Shown here in pieces: positions 9,954 through 18,600 of a stretch of 33,185 nucleotides of DNA. The stretch spans positions 2,088,908 to 2,122,092 of the forward strand of contig BFEA01000071.1 in NCBI GenBank assembly GCA_003427395.1, read 5' to 3'. The notes below the pieces were generated by a model that worked only from the letters and a program-made list of their open reading frames with translations, searched no databases and was not told the DNA's origin. The position numbers and the translations under genes are program-made. Numbering within the stretch: position 1 is the first letter of the stretch; each line of letters begins with the position of its first letter. Source of the stretch: Chara braunii. Lineage: Eukaryota; Streptophyta; Charophyceae; Charales; Characeae.

Positions 9954-11039
9954 TGCAATGAACCCAGTCAGGAGAGAAGCTCGTCAATGTCAAGATGCAG
10001 TATGTCTCAGCGCTAATGCAATGTCTCCAAAAATCGTACAAGTAATCAGGTAGCCCAATGTCACGTCGCCAGAGAAGAAGATGAGAAGAGGGAGAGGAGA
10101 CTTAGAAGGTGGAAGAGAAGTAACCATCAGACTAGCAGATAGGTCTCCCTCAGAACCTCCTTCTCCTTCGGGCATCCCCCTTCGCCACATCAGTAGACAG
10201 TCCCCTCTGATACAATCTGACAAAGAGCAGGTCTCATCATAGCGCTTGGCAGCACAGACAGCATCTGAAGACGAACAGCAATGCGCAACAATGATCGGTG
10301 GCAGACAGGTAAGCTTCCCACAATCTCACAGCCCTGATCCTCCTCCTCACCGATGTCTCATCAATCTCGTAGACAGAGTGGCCAATGCAACGTCAGCATG
10401 GTCTCTGGTCCAGCTGGCGCCAAAGACAGAGAGGGCGCCAGCATCAAGTAGTCGCAGAGCAGTCTCGCGTCATCGTCCAATGTCAAGCCAGCGCAGAGCC
10501 AGCAACGAGCCAGCATTGTGCCAGCGTAGTGCTAGCATCCAGCCAGCGTCGAGCAGCAAGTGCAAGACTGAATGTCGGTCAACAGGGGCTGGGTCAACTT
10601 ATAGTGTTGACTCGAGATTGACCAGCCTCTGGTCTCTCAGATACAATGGCCCAGATTACTCTGCAGCCAATGGCTTGGATCCCTTACAGTTGCAGATTTC
10701 CACCTGGTCTCGATCCCTTACGGATACCTGCAAACAGCCAAAGGTGTGTGTCTGATTGACGGCTTGGACCGGGTCCGCATTGACTTTGACTCGTGAATCT
10801 GAATTTCCGAGCTGCTGTGGACTGTTGACTTTCTTCGGTCAACTGTCGCACGTTGGGCCTCTGAAGGCCAGTTTCCAGGCCTTGTTTCGGGTGCCCACAG
10901 CAGCAGACCTTCTCCGTGGGTTGTTGCATGACTTGGGCGTGGCCTATGACCCCTGTTTTGGCCTCTTTGACCACGGTAGCATCCCACGGCCGCGACTGGT
11001 GCATGATTTCAGCTAAGTTATTGCAGTCGCCCTTACAGA
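9954..11039. other. stretch without a recognised gene
   Basis: Contains a run of variants of CCAGC (about 10490-10560, a decayed minisatellite) and GATCCCTTAC twice (10678, 10711). A plus-strand open frame of 169 codons at 10246-10755 crosses this minisatellite, has no domain I know and includes a good splice-donor string (ACAG|GTAAGC near 10310), so I do not call it a gene. Confidence 0.5.
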
Positions 11040-11081
11040 AAAAAAAAAAAAAAAAAAACAGAAGGAAGATAAACAAAAAGC

Positions 11082-11142
11082 CCGGATCCCAGCACTTGCT
11101 GCTCCCCACTAATAGATCGGAGGGTGTTTTTTTTTTTTTTTT
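11082..11142 (+). repeat. LINE-tail family, short copy (a)
   Basis: CCCAGCACTTGCTGCTCCCC ACTAATAGAT matches the core of the LINE 3' tail at 31697-31747. The copy stops at GGAGGGTG and runs into poly(T) rather than poly(A). The four bases between the CAGC and GCTG arms differ from the other copies while the arms are the same. Confidence 0.65.
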
Positions 11143-11311
11143 TTAAACCACCGCTACCTTTCCCATATGTCAGCCGTGGGCATCTAGTAGCCTACTCCTG
11201 AAAAATAGCCGCCACGCCGCTGTCGATATTTTTCATGGACGGTGTGTGGCAGCTGAATTTGAATTTGAGGCCCACGGCCCCACATATGAGAAAGGTAGTG
11301 GTGGTTTAAAA
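11143..11311. mobile_element. MITE-like element with ~45-bp terminal inverted repeats
   Basis: TTTAAACCACCGCTACCTTT at the left is mirrored by AAAGGTAGTGGTGGTTTAAA at the right, and pairing continues inward through CATATGT and CCGTGGGC/GCCCACGG. Arms are about 11143-11190 and 11269-11311 with a ~78-bp centre. There is no coding capacity. Length, long terminal inverted repeats and A/T-rich edges fit a non-autonomous DNA transposon. I cannot assign a superfamily because the target duplication is masked by the T and A runs. Confidence 0.75.
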
Positions 11312-11359
11312 ATAAAGATAAACAAAAAGCAATCAATTTAGACTGGAAGCCCTTACTTA

Positions 11360-11398
11360 GCTGCTGAGGTATGAAGTTGCTGCTGAGGTATGAAGTTT
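11360..11398 (+). repeat. 19-bp tandem duplication
   Basis: CTGCTGAGGTATGAAGTT occurs twice in a row (start about 11361 and 11380). Confidence 0.85.
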
Positions 11399-11428
11399 GG
11401 GGTTGAGGCAGAGGGTGATAAGCAGAAG

Positions 11429-11512
11429 TTTTTTTTTTTTTTTTTTTTTAAACACAAAGCTCCCATCTATTGGTGGGGAGCAGCACCTGCTGGAAACCGG
11501 GTCCAGTGTCCC
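11429..11512 (-). repeat. LINE-tail family, copy (b)
   Basis: Read on the minus strand it begins GGGACACTGGACCCGGTTTC, continues with GCTGCTCCCCACCAATAGA and ends TTTGTGTTTAAAA in 21 A's. Start, core and the last bases before poly(A) match the LINE 3' end at 31697-31837, but about 70 bp in the middle are missing. No tRNA-like head precedes it, so it could be a 5'-truncated LINE copy or a short derivative. Confidence 0.8.
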
Positions 11513-11654
11513 GTAGACATCCATGTCAATCCATTACTGGGCAATTTACCCGGCTTCAGCTAAGTAACAAGGCTAAGTATGCTAGGAAACAAAAAAAAAA
11601 AGAACTAGCAGCAAACAGAGAGTTATGTGAAAATGTCCACAAGCAGGGGGATAC

Positions 11655-11841
11655 AGTCTTGCATCTGGAAAATATTAGCTTCCAGACTGCTCATCTTTTG
11701 TTCCAGCTTCTCCAATGCGATGTACAAGTCACTGTCCCTGAGATTTGCTTTCTTTGCCTTCAGTGCATCTTCCTTCTCCTTGAGGATAATCTTGAAAGCC
11801 TCCCTTTTCTTTATTGCTTTCACTTTTTGGGCTTCCATTTG
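11655..11841 (-). CDS. IFT74: IFT74 exon, C-terminal coiled coil (second exon seen)
   Basis: Minus-strand exon of 187 bp. It encodes QMEAQKVKAIKKREAFK, then a heptad-rich helix ending LEKLEQKMSSLEANIFQMQD. This follows animal IFT74 closely in the region just before its conserved NFAMKEFIATKSQESDY end (motifs HRNAFKKIMEK, LQENE, LERKWQHLEQNNF). IFT74 pairs with IFT81 in the IFT-B core to carry tubulin along cilia. The acceptor is AAATGCAG before 11841 (phase 0, matching the upstream donor). The donor GTATCC at 11654 leaves phase 1, with T as first base of the next codon, as expected for Phe. The final exon (~35 residues plus stop) was not found and probably lies outside. Confidence 0.8.
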
Positions 11842-11849
11842 CTGCATTT

Positions 11850-13740
11850 CACAATGAATGCCAAAGATAAGTTAGCACAAAGTCTGATTAGAGTAGACAC
11901 TCTTTCGCAGCCCCCTTTTTGTCTGTGGGGTTTTCTTTCTCTAAATAAACACTTATGCATGCCCCTCGGGATATCAGCTAAAAGCCTAAAACTGGAACTC
12001 TACGAAGTAGATTAGCATGGCCACTGCACAAGGACGAGACACACAAACTGATAAAATATTTCATGCGGGTGGGCGATAGCCTGTTGTGGTTTTCGTCACA
12101 GCTATCCCACATGGTTAACATAGACCCTTACTTTCAGCTCCTGGGTAATGGATCTCCCGCACTGGCTGGTGCCCACCTCGGGGTATAAGTTGTGGGGCAG
12201 TGGTTGGTGCCCATCTTCTATTCGGTGGAAATGCTACCCTCTTCCTCCAAACACCAAGCACCCTCATTATTACGGTATCAGACCAGAAAGATAGCTTGTG
12301 TACATTCACGATCAGGGTGCATTACCTTCGGGGGAAGACAGTAGGGGCGGCAAAGGGATAAGGAAAGGATTGTCATTCTTTTCCTGAATATTTTTCTTAA
12401 CTTCCCAGAAGCTCCTTGAGAACACTAATATCCCTCCCATTTGGAAACATGAACTGGATTTGGGTTTTCGATTCCCATCTTCTGTTTTTTTCCCTTCTTG
12501 TTTTCATCCTTGCGCCGAAGCCATTCTAATCTTCACTGTATTGTTCCAATTTTAACGGATGTCCCCAAGGACTTTTCGGTTCCCATCTGCATTTCAGCCA
12601 AACTGATTCTGGGCTGAGCAGATGTCTCCTTTAGCCCTTCTGGCATGTCTGGATTTCTGGAGGGATGTGTCTGGAGTGCCCTGGCTGAACGTGTCTGGCT
12701 GGGTGGGCCAGACTCTACGGCCTGGTGACCAGTCAGGCCTGGTAACCAAGCCTGGTAACCAGGCTGCTGCACATCATAGTAAAATGGATGCTATGCACAG
12801 GAAAAGGGAACTGTTATGATCCTGGCTATCTTGAAGTGCAATAATACAAAGAAAGATAATGCCATCCAGTTGCAACTGAAATGAAAGAACTTGGAAAGAG
12901 AAATAGACAAAGGAAGAAGAAGAATAAAAAATGGAAAAAGAAGACGAAGATGTACACCAGCAAAGACCAATGTCAAATCCCCCTCCAAACCACCATCACC
13001 TTCAACCTCCTTATCTCCCCCAACCTCTTCAATTCAATAAATAATAAGAATAACAATGAAAGAATGAACCAGAACCAATGTCCGAATCTCCTCCTTACTC
13101 CCAGCAACACATGAGGTCTGCCATAGCTATGACGTACACCTTTCTCTACCTCCTACTGGTAGGTGGCTATGGCTGACTAGCGGAGTCCTGCTCATGACAA
13201 CGCAAAGCTGATATGGCCCCTCTACTAAGGCCCCCATGCCTGACTCTGCCCTGAAGACTTCCTTGATGCAGCGCACCCCCACTGGGGTCTTCCAGGTGCA
13301 GCGAAGAAGATGAAGATGCCGTCCACCATAACCAGGTAAGTACCCCCGTCACTCTCCTCCTAGCCTACCTTCTTCCTTCTCCTCCCCTGGTCCACTCCAC
13401 CATGGCTCTAGGTGGAGGTCCAGGTTGCCTCCTTCCTCCCCAACGCTGGCCTTGCCAAGTGCTCGCTCCAGCAGCGTGACGCCAAACTTGCACACTGCAA
13501 AATGAGCACTTCCCTCCTCCCAGAGATATACCGAGCGGCTGCCTCTTGGGCGCTGACTTTCCAGGCCACTCAGCCTCCCAAGCATCCGGTACATTCCTCC
13601 TTCCGAAGAGAAACATCATTGCAGGTCTGATATCGTCCCCTACAGGCCCTAGACTCAGACTACTGGACCAGTGCCCCTAGACCTAAGCCTACCGGACACC
13701 TGAAATTCACTCGGCCTCTAAAGGTACTAACTTTTTGTCT
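11850..13740. other. IFT74: intronic sequence without a recognised feature
   Basis: No conserved protein or RNA is visible on either strand. A small palindromic duplication (CCTGGTAACCAAGCCTGG, near 12739-12765) and a plus-strand string that resembles a good splice donor (CCAG|GTAAGT near 13336) are the only local signals. Confidence 0.5.
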
Positions 13741-13749
13741 TCTTCTGCA

Positions 13750-13850
13750 TACCTACCCGCTACCAAAGTATTTTCCTACCTATGTGGGCCTAGCCTACCC
13801 ACCCGCTACTTGTGTTTTCCAACTACGTGGGCCTAGCCTACCGCTACACC
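13750..13850 (+). repeat. imperfect tandem repeat, ~48-bp unit
   Basis: Two units share CTACCCGCTAC, TTTTCC and TACGTGGGCCTAGCCTACC (the first copy reads CTATGTGG). The repeat lies inside the IFT74 intron. Confidence 0.65.
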
Positions 13851-14093
13851 CCGCTGCAATCCACAAAGACACAGCCACACATAAGTACCAGGCCCGAGGG
13901 CCTTCCAAGCATACAAGTACCCTGGCGGGTCACACACATACCCAAGCAATCATGCACTCAGACAAACACATGGAAACCCAGCAAGCACGTACACACAAAA
14001 ACGGGAATCTCAGCAAGTCACACATTCCAGCGGCAAAACTCAGAAATCAGCAGAGTTCTCAGTCTGTGATTTTGCGGGTCATTACACAACCGA

Positions 14094-14187
14094 AAATCAG
14101 TCGCCGGCCCATGGGAGTAAAATAGGATTCCTTCATTATACGACAACCACCACTCTTATTTTACCCCCATGGGCCAGTGACTGATTT
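14094..14187. repeat. 94-bp foldback with 34-bp arms
   Basis: Left arm 14094-14127 and right arm 14154-14187 are inverted repeats matching at 30 of 34 positions around a 26-bp centre (core GGCCCATGGG). All four differences are transitions, and some can still pair as G-U in RNA on one strand. It fits a very short foldback MITE and, if transcribed, a hairpin of the size of a small-RNA precursor. It lies inside the IFT74 intron. Confidence 0.8.
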
Positions 14188-14189
14188 CC

Positions 14190-15264
14190 AGTTACCTTTC
14201 CTCCCCACACCAGTCCAATACCTTTGCTTGCCCGTCTGCTGATACAACAAATGGATATCTTTGTCGTGGAGAGTAGTGTTATGTGCTTGATTGAGTTTAC
14301 ATCCAGCATTGCATCCAAATGTTCCCATACACATATGTAATATGCAATAGCAGGAAGATTGGCGAGAGCAGATTCACACCAAGCCAAGGGAGAGATATGC
14401 ACACTGGAAGCCAAAACCAAATATAGAATCGACAAATTGTTTTCAATTCTCAAATTTACCCCTGCTCTCGCCACACCTCAATCATACCCCCAGAATCTCA
14501 ACCACGATTACAACTTCAGCACCCCCGTGCAACCTCCAACAGTTTTGACGAAAGTCTCTGAAACTTCTTCACCCATCTGCAGCCCTCGGGCATGGCGCTT
14601 ACCAAACTACAGCGCCCACCACCTAATGTCCACCGTGTACCAGCGCTGATCCAGCGCACATCCCAAGCCCCCCCAATCAGGTAGCCCCTCCCAGGATTAG
14701 CAGCGCCAGTCCCTAGCATGAAGAATGTGATCCCCAACGTCAAGAAAAACTTGCCAGCCATGAGCAAGCTGGCAACTCCAACCTCCAAGCAGGACCATGA
14801 TGAAGAGGAGGACGCGTGCCAGGGGAAACGACCACCTGCGCTGCATTCAAAGAGCTGGGCAACCCCCAGCTATGGCTGCCTCCGTCCCTCGCGAAGAAGA
14901 AAGTGTCTGCGCGCCTCAAAATAGAGCAGCCCTCTCTGCTAGTTCTACTAAGGCCTTGATCTGTGATGCGAGACCTAGGACGACACAAACTGCCAACCGG
15001 CCTACCTACCGCACCAGTCACGCTGTAGGAAAGTCAGAAAGAGCCTGCAATGTGCAATCAGACTCGTTCTCAAACACACTTTTCATGCATGTAAACAGCA
15101 ACGCAGCATACTGGCGACATGCGCCCACTCAAAAACTCGGAGATATGGCTTTCAGACACGAGTTCACTCTCAATTGGCTATGGCGACTTCAGCGCCCAAA
15201 CATCTTACTGTTCACATACACTGGATCACCCTGGATATCCCACACGCATCACTCTAACACTCGA
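14190..15264. other. stretch without a recognised gene
   Basis: Unique-looking sequence on the left side of the assembly gap. The open frame entering the gap at 14797 has no known domain and its length is inflated by N's. Confidence 0.45.
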
Positions 15265-15899
15265 NNNNNNNNNNNNNNNNNNNNNNNNNNNNNNNNNNNN
15301 NNNNNNNNNNNNNNNNNNNNNNNNNNNNNNNNNNNNNNNNNNNNNNNNNNNNNNNNNNNNNNNNNNNNNNNNNNNNNNNNNNNNNNNNNNNNNNNNNNNN
15401 NNNNNNNNNNNNNNNNNNNNNNNNNNNNNNNNNNNNNNNNNNNNNNNNNNNNNNNNNNNNNNNNNNNNNNNNNNNNNNNNNNNNNNNNNNNNNNNNNNNN
15501 NNNNNNNNNNNNNNNNNNNNNNNNNNNNNNNNNNNNNNNNNNNNNNNNNNNNNNNNNNNNNNNNNNNNNNNNNNNNNNNNNNNNNNNNNNNNNNNNNNNN
15601 NNNNNNNNNNNNNNNNNNNNNNNNNNNNNNNNNNNNNNNNNNNNNNNNNNNNNNNNNNNNNNNNNNNNNNNNNNNNNNNNNNNNNNNNNNNNNNNNNNNN
15701 NNNNNNNNNNNNNNNNNNNNNNNNNNNNNNNNNNNNNNNNNNNNNNNNNNNNNNNNNNNNNNNNNNNNNNNNNNNNNNNNNNNNNNNNNNNNNNNNNNNN
15801 NNNNNNNNNNNNNNNNNNNNNNNNNNNNNNNNNNNNNNNNNNNNNNNNNNNNNNNNNNNNNNNNNNNNNNNNNNNNNNNNNNNNNNNNNNNNNNNNNNN
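15265..15899. other. assembly gap (635 N)
   Basis: Unresolved bases. All reading frames across it are meaningless. It lies within the proposed IFT74 intron. Confidence 0.99.
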
Positions 15900-16333
15900 G
15901 CTAAAAGGTGAAAACCGTTTCAAATGTTGGAATTTGCAGAAATGTCCCTGTTGGGAAGAGGGCCTGTACCGATTGCAGAAAACAGTCCCAAACTCAAGAA
16001 ATTTTAAAAATGACCCTACCTATGGTACAGCCCGCTAGAGAACTGCAATCCATTGCAGTAGCGTACTGATCCTCCTACTGGCAAAACAGCAATCAAGTAC
16101 TGAGTAGTGATTATGGTACTAGCCAATGGTTTGTGAGAGTGTCTTTCATGAATGCATCACATCCTATTGTATGCAGTCAACAGCATCCCTCGTGCATTGC
16201 TGGCCATACATATAACAGGAGGCTACCAACTTCACCCAAATAGAACGCACGGTCATTATCACTGTCTCTACCCAGAAAGCTGCAACAAGTATAGCTATAA
16301 TGACCAGGCATTCTATTCGGGTGAAGGCAGTAA

Positions 16334-16493
16334 GGTGCTTTAGGCAGCAGTGCTCCCAGTGTGTAGGATGAGGGGTGCGTGGCCTTAGGGAAGCTGTGTT
16401 AGTGTGGTGTTTAGGGTGCTTTGGGCAGCAATGCTCCCGGTGCGTAGGATGAGGGGTGCATGGCCTTAGGGAAGCTGTGTTAGTGTGGTGTTT
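16334..16493 (+). repeat. tandem duplication, 81-bp unit x 2
   Basis: GGTGCTTTAGGCAGCAGTGC starts the first unit at 16334, and the second starts at 16415 with about 95% identity through GTTAGTGTGGTGTTT. High identity suggests a recent duplication within the intron. Confidence 0.95.
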
Positions 16494-16518
16494 TCGTTTC
16501 CGTTTGGAGAAGGTACGG

Positions 16519-16619
16519 ATGTGTGGGTAAGTGCGTGTCGATCCCTCCTTTTTGGATAGTGCAAGCATATGCATCAGGCGGACGAACATGTGGACACTTC
16601 TCTTTTCGTTTCACATATC
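16519..16619 (+). repeat. dispersed direct repeat, copy 1 (partner 17108-17216)
   Basis: Shares GTGTGGGTA, GTGTCGAT, GCATCAGGCGGACGAA and CTTCTCTTTTCGTTTCACA with copy 2 at roughly 80% identity. Both copies lie in the IFT74 intron in the same orientation. Confidence 0.75.
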
Positions 16620-17107
16620 CACTAACAAAAAGAAAGAAGAAAAAGACTAGATGACCTGTTGTGGCTTCGGTGGGGTGATCATCGATCACTTCAGTTCTGT
16701 ATTTGAGCATATTATGTCCTCCACGAGAGTAAAGGCTCACATGATGTGCTACTCTTTCTTTACATGAAATATGCATTTCCTTTTTCGGTTTTTGGCATTT
16801 TGTGGTGGTTAAGGGGGAGGCGGTTGGGTGTGTTTGGTAGGGCTCACCTGTTCAATGCCATCACCTCTGTTGGAGGGTGCCGGCTGACCTCGGATGGGTC
16901 TTTTGACTTTCCTTGTGTATAATTACTGTTGCTCTGAAGTTAGTTCTGAGGAAATTCGTTGCAAGATCACCTCTCTGCACTCTTCAAAATCCTATGTAAT
17001 GGTCCTGAATTGGCGTGAGTAGGCGGTTTCCACGATAGCCTGGACGTACTCCCACATGTTTGGTTTGCAGATTGTTGCTATCTTGTCATTGATTGTGTAT
17101 TTTCTTC

Positions 17108-17216
17108 GATGCGTGGGTATGTGTCCGTCGATTCTTCTTTTTCAGATAGTGCTAATTGCAGGCATTATGCGTCAGGCGGACGAATATGTAGACTCTTCTC
17201 TTTTCATTTCACACAT
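17108..17216 (+). repeat. dispersed direct repeat, copy 2 (partner 16519-16619)
   Basis: Copy 2 ends 68 bp from the IFT74 splice donor at 17284. It has small insertions relative to copy 1. Confidence 0.75.
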
Positions 17217-17283
17217 GATGCACTTCAGTCAGGAGATGGTAAGGTTTGGGTGGCCAGGGTACAGAGTACTACAGACACTTGAC

Positions 17284-17489
17284 CTTGCAGTTTACTTCAG
17301 CAGATGCCTTAATTTCATGAGCCCGAGAGAATCTTTCCAAGTCCATCTTCATCTTAGCCATGTTCTCAGTCAGAGTTTGGATCTCTTTCCGTATATCGTC
17401 GTCCAGGCTGCTTATCTTCTCCAGCTGCCCTTTTCTTAGACCTATTTCTGCAACCATGGACAACAAATAATGCGCATCGCTGCTGTCAG
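17284..17489 (-). CDS. IFT74: IFT74 exon, coiled coil (first exon seen)
   Basis: Minus-strand exon. It encodes LRKGQLEKISSLDDDIRKEI, then QTLTENMAKMKMDLERF, followed by HEIKASAEVNCK. It corresponds to the animal IFT74 stretch with MTTDLEIYND, LPALKSSGEEK, directly before the segment in the exon at 11655-11841. The donor AAG|GTCAAGT at 17284 is phase 0. The acceptor TTCTTCTCTCAG before 17489 has an excellent pyrimidine tract; a second AG (TTGCAG before 17447) has the same phase and would shorten the exon by 42 bp. Upstream exons (about two thirds of the protein) must lie beyond 17489 on the plus coordinates, and I could not identify them. Confidence 0.8.
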
Positions 17490-17584
17490 CTGAGAGAAGA
17501 AGAAGGGAAATCATAGATAGAATTTTCTGCGTACTGCAGGGCTCACTGCTATTGACCGGAAGGAGCTCATCACATCCATCAGAT

Positions 17585-17734
17585 GAGATGCAACTGATCC
17601 TTCATTGAAGAATCTGTTGACGTGGGGCTGTCTACAGGAGGCAGCATAGCAAGTCAGGAACAACCAAATGGATATGATGCCGGTGCTGTTGCAGTCTTCT
17701 TAGTGTAGAGTTGCACCAAGGTGTTGATTAGCTT
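17585..17734 (+). repeat. ~150-bp imperfect direct repeat, copy 1 (partner 17959-18110)
   Basis: The shared order of blocks is ATGCAACTGATCCT, AAGAA, TTGA, GAGGCAGCA-AGCAAG, CAAC, CCA, GTGCTG, GTGTAGA, TTGCAC and TGTTGAT. Identity is perhaps 65-70%. The tail-family copy f (17738-17888) sits between the two repeat copies. Confidence 0.65.
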
Positions 17735-17737
17735 CTT

Positions 17738-17888
17738 CTCCCAGCCATAATGGGGAGGAGCGTATGTGTATCCTTATTGTATTCATCATTGACTTGCCGG
17801 GGGAATAGGAACCGGACTGTTGCTCCCCAGAATGGTAGGAGCTAGAACCATGAGGTACTGTTTTTTTTGTGAAAAAAAAAAAAAAAAA
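17738..17888 (+). repeat. second tail family, copy (f), ending in poly(A)
   Basis: GACTTGCCGGGGGAATAGG, then AACCGGACTG and GCTCCCCAGAATGG, are shared with 23090-23225. The copy ends in TTTTTTTTGTG and 16 A's (17873-17888). The layout resembles the LINE-tail family (GGGA...GAACC.GG...GCTCCCCA..AAT...GGAGC), so it may be a diverged subfamily. Confidence 0.65.
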
Positions 17889-17958
17889 GCTTCTTCCTTA
17901 GTCACGAATTGTCAGCGAAATATGCTTAGTTACATAGGTGTCCAGCTCATGCATCGGG

Positions 17959-18110
17959 TTCAATGCAACCAATCCTGCACTAAAGAACAAATTGATATGA
18001 TGCTGCGTGCGAGAGGCAGCAGAGCAAGCCACAACATCCAAAAACAGACATGAGATTTCTGTGCTGCACTCCTGCTTGTGTAGACCTTGCACTGGGATGT
18101 TGATGTGCTT
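17959..18110 (+). repeat. ~150-bp imperfect direct repeat, copy 2
   Basis: Partner of 17585-17734, 374 bp downstream. A still weaker third unit may follow at 18120-18180 (CTTAGTGATATGC, ATGCGCTGG). Confidence 0.65.
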
Positions 18111-18314
18111 GTTTAGTTGTTAGTGAAATTTGCTAGATGTGCTTAGTGATATGCTAGAATTGCACACATGCCAGAAATGCCCAATCATGCGCTGGATGTG
18201 TTCTTTCATCTTTTTTTTTCAAATCTTTGTACATGTCTTGGTGAAAAAGGGACCAGTGAAGGAGCACCGAAGAATCTACTCTTCCAGGGCTGAACTTTTC
18301 TTTTCTTTCTAAGA

Positions 18315-18392
18315 GGGCGGTGGATGATAAGGGTGGTCGATGATAAGGGTGGTCGATGATAAGGGTGGTCGATGATAAGGTTGGTGGATGAT
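18315..18392 (+). repeat. 16-bp tandem repeat (GGTCGATGATAAGGGT)
   Basis: About five units, the first and last slightly changed. It stops 20 bp before LINE-tail copy (c). Confidence 0.95.
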
Positions 18393-18411
18393 GTTTTCCT
18401 ATCGCTTGCAT

Positions 18412-18600
18412 AGGACACTGAACCCGGTTTCCAGCGGCACAGCTCCCCATCAATGGAAACGAGTCATCTATATGGGTTAGAACTTAGAACTCAATCCAGG
18501 GGCCGCTCTTACCACCTGTGAATAAGATGATGTGTCTCCCTCCAAAAAACTTCAACTCGGAACCCAACCTCAATGATGTGTCTTCCCCCTAAAAAAACAG
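18412..18600 (+). repeat. LINE-tail family, copy (c)
   Basis: AGGACACTGAACCCGGTTTC, CCAGC and GCTCCCCATCAATGG match the LINE tail. GGCCGCTCTTACCACC matches its GACTGCTCTTATCACC. The A-rich end occurs twice (GATGTGTCTCCCTCCAAAAAA near 18527 and a similar string near 18573), so the 3' end was duplicated. The inner stem-loop is lost here (CCAGCGGCACAGC). Confidence 0.75.

Larger units (their letters stand above)
11066..11330. repeat. 16-bp direct duplication flanking a 233-bp insert
   Basis: AAGATAAACAAAAAGC occurs exactly at 11066-11081 and 11315-11330. Length and perfection fit a target-site duplication of a LINE-type (target-primed) insertion. The insert holds a retroelement-tail copy, a run of T's and the MITE-like inverted repeat, so it is probably a composite. 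A poly(A) run (11040-11058) lies just to the left. Confidence 0.7.
11842..17283 (-). other. IFT74: 5,442-bp IFT74 intron
   Basis: Lies between donor AAG|GTCAAGT (17284/17283) and acceptor GCAG|CAA (11842/11841), both phase 0. Joining the two exons leaves no gap relative to IFT74 of animals. The intron holds the foldback at 14094-14187, tandem repeats, one copy pair at 16519/17108 and the 635-bp assembly gap, so its true length may differ. No other IFT74-like coding segment is visible in it. Confidence 0.72.

Noticed and set aside
10246-10755. 169-codon plus-strand frame
   Set aside because: Crosses a decayed CCAGC minisatellite, shows no family resemblance and has a splice-donor-like string inside.
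13200-13342. Plus-strand exon ending in CCAG|GTAAGT
   Set aside because: The donor is good, but no recognisable peptide or partner exon was found, and it lies antisense within the IFT74 intron.
14797-16038. 413-codon open frame
   Set aside because: About half of it is the N gap, and the flanking parts have no known domain.
16334-18392. CRISPR-like arrays
   Set aside because: The tandem units (81 bp, 16 bp) have no unique spacers, and the genome is eukaryotic.
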